A stretch of DNA of 64,000 nt from contig CM052355.1 in NCBI GenBank assembly GCA_028551475.1, forward strand, positions 30,965,580-31,029,579, written 5' to 3'. Origin of the DNA: Casuarina equisetifolia (Eukaryota; Streptophyta; Magnoliopsida; Fagales; Casuarinaceae). Below, one piece after another: positions 57,058 to 64,000 of the stretch; positions within the stretch are counted from its first letter, which is position 1; each line of letters opens with the position of its first letter. The notes below the pieces were generated by a model, which saw nothing but the letters and a program-made list of their open reading frames with translations, ran no database searches and was not told the DNA's origin. A program made the translations under genes and the position numbers.

Positions 57058-59639
57058 ATTACTTACGTGGTATATATTGTAATCTAACTTACGTGGTATA
57101 TATCGTAATTTAAATATGTTCGATGGAGATGTTCCTAATTGTTTCTCATTCGTACTGAAGCAAAAGAACACATTAGAGCCAAATTCAAATCTGTTCCTAC
57201 ATGTATGTGTGTGAGAAACATGGAGAGATTAATTAATGTGATTTATATGACTAATGTGATGTGAACATTATTGTAAAAGGTTGACTTAGGTAATTTCATG
57301 ATTCATTTGGAATCGAGCCCTGATGGTTGCTATCTTGTTATGCTCCCTACTTGTGGATTTTAGGATTGTGTAAAATCATTATTAGGAAGATAGACTTACC
57401 TTGTAATAGCGTTTGCAGTTGTTAGAAATTGCTAGGATTCTACTTCCAGGGCATGGGTAATCTTGTATTTCATGAATATCCAATAGAAGTGACTAAACTT
57501 GCATGCAGAAAGTTGCTTGCATAGAACAATATAGGCTTTTAGACGAGCCGTCGCTTGGTATTCTTTATGAGGTGCTGATGATGGCCTTTGTGATTTGTGG
57601 TTTTATGGTCGTAGACTTCTTTCTTGCTCAAAGATAAATGTGTCATTTCCGAGTTTCAACTTTGTGTCAGTATCCACTAGATAACATAAAGAGTGAGGGA
57701 GATAGAGTATTCTTCTTTCAATAACAATGGTGCCAAACATATGGAAAGTCTATGCATTCAACTAGTTTCTTCCTCCCTAGTTGTTTACAGCTTTCCTGAT
57801 GTTCATTTGCTTTAATCTTTTACCTTTTTTTCTCTTCAAAAGAGTTCTAACCTGAAAAATCAAAAAGCTGGCATGCTAGAGTGAAATGTTGGCTCCTATT
57901 TTCTGGACCACCTTCATTGTTGATGTGTTATATAACATACCTTCACATTGGTGGGGATGTGAGTGTAGTTTTTTTCATTTATAAAATGTACACGAAGTAA
58001 GAGATAAGCAAGTATATGGTAAGCTACAATCCAAAACTTCGGTTTCTTACAATAATCCAATAAAAGGAAGCAAATCAACACATAAAACCACCTTCATATG
58101 TTAAGCACAGGGCAATTCTAATTGCATGCATCTGATTAATCACAACCCTCAATAGTTGTCAACTGCACCTCCAAGATGTTTTAGTCAAGAGAGAATAATG
58201 TCTATAACACTCCTATATCACTAGATGTTCTAAGATATTATCTGTCACAATGCACACAGAACTTCACACTGGAACTATTCTTAGCATTATCAAGAAAACT
58301 AAAAAAGAGTGTGCTAGCAAATTTGATATTCAAAATGGGCATCGGTGACTTATACTTTGACACAAGTAAAATAAAGAGTTAATGAACTTTACAACAAGGA
58401 AAAGAAATTTTTGAGGTCCAAAGATTTAGAAATAGCATAAACTAAGACATGACTAAACATGGTTGGGCCTAAAAACCTAAACCAAGGTGTAACATCCTAA
58501 ATTTCACAAATTAGTCAATACAAGCAAATTGGCTTTCTAATTTGTAATTCTCTATAGAGAACGATGTCAAGAACAAAAGGTAATGATTAATAAGTATAAT
58601 TTGTGGAGCAAATTTTACATATTAAAGTTCTCAAAAACGAAAAAAAACAAATATAAAACTCAAATTTTGCATACCTAGCCGCAATTTTAGGGGGAATAAG
58701 AAACATAAGCAAAGAATCACCTCTGGCCATAGTGAGAATTTGTAACGTGTTCTTTAACTACAAAAGCAAAATCAAAGGATTCCAAATTGTAGGTAGAGAG
58801 AGACTACATTAGTTAAAAAAGAAACACAAAATGTACAGACACACTGGGAACAACAAGATGTGCTCAATTAAGTACAAGTGGAAAAGGTAATTATTCAAGC
58901 ATGTTTCCTTTTGTTTATTGATTTTGATTTTGATTTTGATGCACAGGAAAAAAAAATTATAAACTACAGACATTAACTCTCATTTCTTCATTGGAGTTCA
59001 CTGAAAACAATGAACACAAAGAAACAAATGATAAGAAAAGGAGGATTCAGGATGAATAGCACAAAAACGAATATATGTTTTAGTAAGTAAATAATGTACC
59101 TCTTGAAGATGTTGATTGTTGAAGCAATAGAAAGGAGGATTTCACGGCTAACAGCACAACAAATGTTTGAATGTGTTAATAAGGAAATAATGAACCTATC
59201 ACTTCCTACTGTCATATCTTAAAGCTGACGATAGTTGGCTCAAAATAGAGATTAGTGATTCTAGTGACGCCTTTCTTTAAGCCAAGGAAAAGCCCAGAGA
59301 TAAAGAGCATGCAACAAGGCAACTTTCTATGTATGTCTGTAAGTAATGCAAGTAACTTCTAAAGGTATTGATCGCTTGCACTATTGGCTTGAAGTTCTAA
59401 CGGACTTTCAAATACTTGCTAAGTTCTTGATTACAAGAACATGTAATAGACCTTTTGAAAGGTCGATTGGATACATTTTGCGAAAATAATGGTGTTTATA
59501 CAATAAATAAGGTTATTAAGACTTTGTAAGAACGAAAGCAAGTTTCTGCGTCTTACTTCATGCATCACTGATGTTTGGATTTTAATATGTTTGAGAGCTA
59601 GTTGCTTTGGTCCAAATAAATTCAATATGTACATCTAAA
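57058..59639. other. No recognised gene
   Basis: Starts with a short tandem word, CTTACGTGGTATATAT, at about 57061 and 57090, directly after the last methyltransferase piece. A GATTTT run lies at 58920-58938. Otherwise AT-rich, with short frames of no similarity. Confidence 0.5.
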
Positions 59640-60700
59640 TTTTCTGAAAGCCCAAGATGGTTGATTTCAATGTCCTATATAGATGACGATGGTTTTCTCG
59701 TACCCGTGTAGTGGTGGGTTGTGGCTTTTTTGCTGATTTGTAACGAGTATGTGAGGATGTTCCATGTAAAAAAGTTTGGAAGAGGTTCTCTTTGCCGACT
59801 CCCATAGAAACAACCATAGTGTCCCTAAAGTCAACTCACGGATAGGGCCATTGCCAACCAGCCTATCCACAATCTTGCACTGGCCTCTCACTAAAGGCCC
59901 CTCCAATATGGCTTTCAAACGGAGTCCTATAAGGGACTTTGGTCACTGACAATACGCAAATGGTCCTTAAAGGAAAAGATCCATCATTTACTAGAACTCA
60001 AAATAGGTCTCCCTTAAACAGCCTCACCAATAGGCCCTTCATTGAAAGGCCACCCAAAAAGTCCTTTTCATTTGGCCACTAGCCTATTTGCTTTAAAAAT
60101 TGGCCTTTATTGATCAAGCTTTCACAAATAGGCCCTTGCTACCCTTTCCACTAAGGGCTTTAGCCTTTCCTATAAGGAACTTGGTGTATGGCTTCTTCAT
60201 ACGACTTGCCCATATTTGCCTAACAACCTTTCAGATATGGGTTGCACACTTGTAGAATGGGCCTCCAGCATTGGCTTCCATTAATAGGCCCTATATATCC
60301 CTAGGCCTAACATACGGAAGCTCAGACTTATGGGCCACCTGGGGAGCTCATTGCCTGTGACATCTTTTCATATAGGCCCTTTACTTTAACAAGCCCATAG
60401 TTTATGTGCCCTTCGTTCACGTGCTTCTTGCCAATAGGCATTTCATCTGCAAGCTATTTTAAAAAAAAATAAAAAATAGTGGTTTATGACTCACTTAAAT
60501 TATTAGGCTACCTTCTGTTGTCTAATAAGTATGGGCTAATGCTAATAGACCTCTAGTATATGAGTTTATCCTCCAGTGGGACGTAAGGCTATGGGCACTA
60601 CACATATGAGCCTCACGCCCATGGAGTTGGCTTTGCACCTACAAGTCACTTGCCTATGGGTTGTTCTATTTGGGAATCCGATCAGAGCAGCAGATGCTCT
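59640..60700. other. Non-coding stretch rich in GGCC words
   Basis: From about 59820 to 60680 the words GGCC, AGGCCC, GGGCC and especially AATAGGCCC or near-variants recur every 20-60 bases (for example near 60030, 60130, 60285 and 60375). The spacing is irregular, no reading frame is conserved, and no transposon ends were found. It looks like an old degenerate repeat or a compositionally odd segment. Confidence 0.5.
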
Positions 60701-62390
60701 TATTGACAAGAAAACATCCAGAAGATAGATGGACTCGTGCTGACTAGAACATCCAAAAGGAGTCCACCCTCCAGTCTTCCAACCACCCATCTTTGTCCCT
60801 GCAATGGGATGCTAATTTTTATTAAGATCTTGATGAGAAAACCTTCACATGGAAGGTGGGAAGCCATGGCGTGGCAACTAAAGTTAATACAAAGATCCAA
60901 GACAAAAAGAGTACGATGATCCTTGGTTAAAACTCCTTTAGATTTCCTTAAAACTTAGGCCACGAACCTGATCAGCCTCTATGTGAGGCCAACAGAGCTA
61001 AGCTTACAAGGATTGACTTGCTTATTTTCTTTGCTCCTATCACTTGCAAAAGAAAGAGAAAGTTCAAAAACAAGAAAGTAGATTAAAGAATGTTTATTAT
61101 ATATCTAAAACAAAATATCACAAAAATTGAAACCGAAAAGAGTGGAAAGAACAACCTAGTTCTACGAGCATGGTAGCTTCTTAGTTTCAGGAAAGGATTC
61201 AATAAGAGTATGCCATTAAAATTCAAGGAATTCCTAGTAGACCTTAAAGGCAGGATTTCAGAGTATAATTCAATTGAAACAGTTCATAAGTGACTCAGAA
61301 GAGGAAGTTTGGGTTGGTGAGAAGTTACTCAACAAAGGTGTCAACCCCCAAATGATCATCAAAGCAAACTCTTTCCGAACATCTTAGTCACCTTTATAAT
61401 TTCTTTTTTTTAAAAAAAAAAAATGGTTCTTATAACCCAAAGGCCAAGCAATTTTTTGTTTTTCCTTTTTCCAATCTCATCTACGCATACAATGGAAAAG
61501 AGGTTTTCCTCATTTGTCTTTTATTTTGAGTCATAAGTTGAATCTCTCACAAATTAGCAGAAAAAAAATCATCTTTTATAAAAAAATTCACACTTTTAAT
61601 AGAATTACCCTACTTACTTTTGTTCTTTGTAGTTTTTATGCAACGTAAACCCAAACCAGTAATTTTTCCGCTTCATCTTTTCTTGTATTATATAAGTTTA
61701 TCTTTTCCTAATAGTTTCATAAATTTTTAATTTTCTATCCAATCACACTAAATTAAAACTTGTAACCTTTTATATCTCTTATTAAAATCTAATTTTAGCT
61801 CAAAGGTCAAGTTCAAAATCAATTTTGGGTGTTTACATAATCGATTCTCATTCAGATGTTTTCCCATATATGAAAAATTGATTTCAAAGTGTATCCTTTA
61901 GACATTACCTGAATTTAAGGAACTTTTCAAATCATACTTGAGAGTGATTTAAAGCTATTCCAAACCAATTCTGGAAGCAGATTTAGATAATAAAAATTCC
62001 CTTTCTTTTGTTTTGGTCCATAGATGGATTTAGATCCATCTTCTTGTAAATGACACAAAAATGTATAGCAAATGTATAGCAAAGCAGCCTTGTGATTGGA
62101 GTGGTGAAAGAAAGAACAAAGGAGAGGCTATATTATGGCAGAAAAATAGTTTTCTCAAAAACATAGAGCTTTCTAAAGGCTTTGTCAAAATGTCAGGAGC
62201 ATAGTGAGAAGCCTCTGGAATAGTCACTGTTAGGTGCGTCTTAGTCCATCACTCAAATTTTGGTTTATTTCAATCCAACTAGATTTTTTGGAACTTTATT
62301 ATTCTTCCCATTGAGTTGAATTTCGTTGATCTTTTGGAATGAAACTCAACCCTTCTATCGTTGTTATTGATTTTCGATTTCATGTGCATC
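60701..62390. other. No recognised gene; possible weak Copia remnant
   Basis: On the minus strand at 62200-62150 one can read YAPDILTKPLESSMFLRKL, which recalls the C-terminal end of Copia polyproteins (ADIxTKPL…LR.KL), but the flanking sequence has no further similarity. The rest is AT-rich, with A- and T-runs near 61410-61425. Confidence 0.3.
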
Positions 62391-62621
62391 TTATCCGCTA
62401 TTATACCTGGGGATTCTATTGCACCCCCATCCTTTCGCCCTCTCCAGCGTCGGTGGGGACCCAGAGTGCTGCCTTCGCTTTTGGCCTTCCTTCGTAGATC
62501 TCCGGATTTCACCCCTACACACGAAATTCCACTTCTCTGTCTCGCTCAAATGAATTGGTTCCGAGAGCATTCCACCAGTTTTGGGCGACCTTGCCAAACG
62601 CTTTCCGGTATTCCCGCACTG
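62391..62621 (+). other. GC-richer leader-like exon, right edge
   Basis: A GC-richer block ending in GCACT|GTAAGT (donor at 62622), followed by about 600 bases of T-rich, intron-like sequence. This is the usual look of a plant 5' untranslated exon plus first intron. Frames inside it (62361-62624 plus, 62636-62391 minus) are unrecognised. Confidence 0.4.
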
Positions 62622-63239
62622 TAAGTCTTTACACACACGAGAGTGGCAGCCGGGTATTCAATTTTTTTAACTCTTGCCTGGGCTTTTTATCTTGTATCTG
62701 TTAGTGACTCTGGTATTTCGGGGCTTTTCATGGGATATTAATTTTACTTATGAAGTATTGACCTTTTTGGTTTTTCTGTTTGATCTTTAACTAGTTTGGG
62801 AATTCTACGTGTTTGATGAAATGCTGTTAAGGGCACACTTTCTTTAAATTTACATTAATTGTATGAGTTTTGGACCTTTTGTGTGTTTGTCAGTCATTTT
62901 CTTTGCCTCAGTACTCTAATTTGAATTGCACCGTTAACTTTGAAATTTGTATGGTTATGTGCATCTTTAGTACAAGTTTGGAATCTCATGCCCACTAATG
63001 TTTTCTAATATAATTTTAATTGTGACAAAGTAAGATTGCGAATTTTCCAATTGCTGCTTCAGAGAAGTTGGCGATTGTGTTTGTGCAAAATACATTGCGC
63101 TTAAAGTTTATTTCCTTCCAATTTTTATGCAACTGTTCGGATACACTGTTAACAATCGTCATACTTTTCTGAGGTGTTATAGTGATGAATATTGGAATTT
63201 GTTACTTATGTTTTCACTTACTTGACTATGGTTGCACTG

Positions 63240-63353
63240 ATGGAGGGCAATCTTGCTGAAGAGCTATACTCGGAAAGCTTAAAGCTATCATAAATAGACT
63301 TGGCTTCTTCTTCAACTGCCATTAGTAAAGGGAGTGATTCACATGGTATAGAT
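63240..63353 (+). pseudogene. Possible YAE1-like first coding exon with a stop
   Basis: ATG at 63240 reads MEGNLAEELYSESLKLS, a TAA stop, then IDLASSSTAISKGSDSHGID in the same frame. The start resembles plant YAE1-domain proteins (cytosolic adaptor for iron-sulphur assembly on ABCE1), in which a lysine codon AAA would stand where TAA is found. The similarity rests on about 18 remembered residues. The exon follows the leader-like block and T-rich intron. The conserved YAE1 glycine repeats should lie beyond, but none was found before the window ends, so the gene may be incomplete here or truncated. Confidence 0.3.
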
Positions 63354-64000
63354 GTCAGTTTAATTTTTCTGTTTCGATGTATGAACGTCTAAAAGGCCAT
63401 TATATTTATCTTTCATGTTCTTTATTTTGGGGCTCAATGGCACTTTTAACCTTCACAAGGATGGGTAGCAGGTGAAGTCATTGGTTCAAGTTCCCAGGGA
63501 GACTAAAGTACTAGCTAATCAGAAGGAAAAGAAGTTTTGATTTTGTCTTACTGTTTTTGCTTCCTTTTCTTTTCTTTCTTGAAGTGTATTTTATCTGCTA
63601 CGACTTAATGTTTGATGTTAGCACCTGAAAGAGGGATCTTAAATTTAGGTGGAGAATTGAGCACAGATCTGTGGTGCAACCTCATAGAGATAGCTGCCTT
63701 CTTTGTCTGCAAAACTTTATTGAAGCTAAAATACTGATGGAATCCACATTGAGAACACCAACAATGTCAAAATATTTCCTTGTTTTTTCTCTTAGGTTTC
63801 TGCAAGTTTTGTTTGGCAGTTATCTGATTTCTAAGATCTATTCATTTGAAATAGTTGGTGTTTGGGAAATTATGTACTTCATAAACATAATTTTCTACAA
63901 GCATTTTTTGAAAATTTTCCCTCATAGGTGAAGGGAGGAAAGTTTTGGTATGTTGATTTTGAACTTCTTGACACTACTTTTCGTACAGCAATGACTTCGT
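63354..64000. other. Right edge, no recognised gene
   Basis: T-rich, intron-like sequence. An 86-codon frame at 63671-63931 has no recognisable similarity. If the YAE1-like gene is real, this is its intron region and further exons lie outside the window. Confidence 0.35.

Noticed and set aside
62030..62227. Copia polyprotein end on the minus strand
   Set aside because: Only one short phrase (DILTKPL) is suggestive; without reverse transcriptase or RNase H wording nearby it is not annotated as an element.

Overview
This is plant nuclear DNA, most likely from a woody or other eudicot. It is AT-rich, genes are split by GT..AG introns, and the recognisable proteins are plant proteins: chloroplast ketol-acid reductoisomerase, a JMJ25/IBM1-type JmjC demethylase, a PMT-type methyltransferase, an LRR receptor kinase and a chloroplast UbiE-like methyltransferase. 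The transposons are plant types: Athila-like Ty3/Gypsy, Copia-type solo LTR and an L1-like LINE. The species cannot be named from the sequence. Most gene-like material is broken, so the window reads as a repeat-rich graveyard of duplicated gene fragments rather than a gene-dense region. Repeat boundaries were set by eye; no identities were calculated.

Left part (1-28,600): blocks A and B each occur twice in inverted orientation, at 1105-4600/19250-21530 and 4982-6465/26230-27675, but their order is swapped in the second copy. Block A carries pieces of a PPP1R7/SDS22-like leucine-rich-repeat gene; its left copy was later split by a solo LTR with a 5-bp target duplication, and the right copy keeps the empty site. 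Between the blocks lie a JmjC fragment (9193-9449), a truncated and chimeric ketol-acid reductoisomerase gene whose eight exons still join into one open frame (9761-13038), a PMT-type methyltransferase fragment (14775-15110), and the best candidate for an intact gene: a single-exon 239-residue repeat protein of unknown function (16237-16956) with a TATA box and a polyadenylation signal.

Middle part (28,600-51,220): a direct tandem array of about two and a quarter copies of a unit near 7.8 kb. Each unit, as far as complete, holds exon 1 of a SAM-dependent methyltransferase, an LRR receptor-kinase remnant, and on the minus strand a membrane-protein fragment plus exons 1 and 2 of ketol-acid reductoisomerase. 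Unit 1 was split by a 7-kb gag-only Athila-like element (30466-37492, TSD GYAAT); unit 2 keeps the empty site at 45869. Unit 3 received a Copia-type solo LTR (49997-50677, TSD GCTTA); unit 2 keeps that empty site as well.

Right part (51,220-64,000): the methyltransferase pseudogene continues from unit 3 and is cut by a dead 4.55-kb LINE (52032-56585, 12-bp TSD); its reading frame resumes exactly after the LINE. Beyond 57,060 the sequence is mostly featureless, with an odd stretch rich in GGCC words (59,820-60,680) and, at the edge, a possible YAE1-like first exon with one stop codon. The insertions allow relative dating: duplications first, transposon insertions afterwards.
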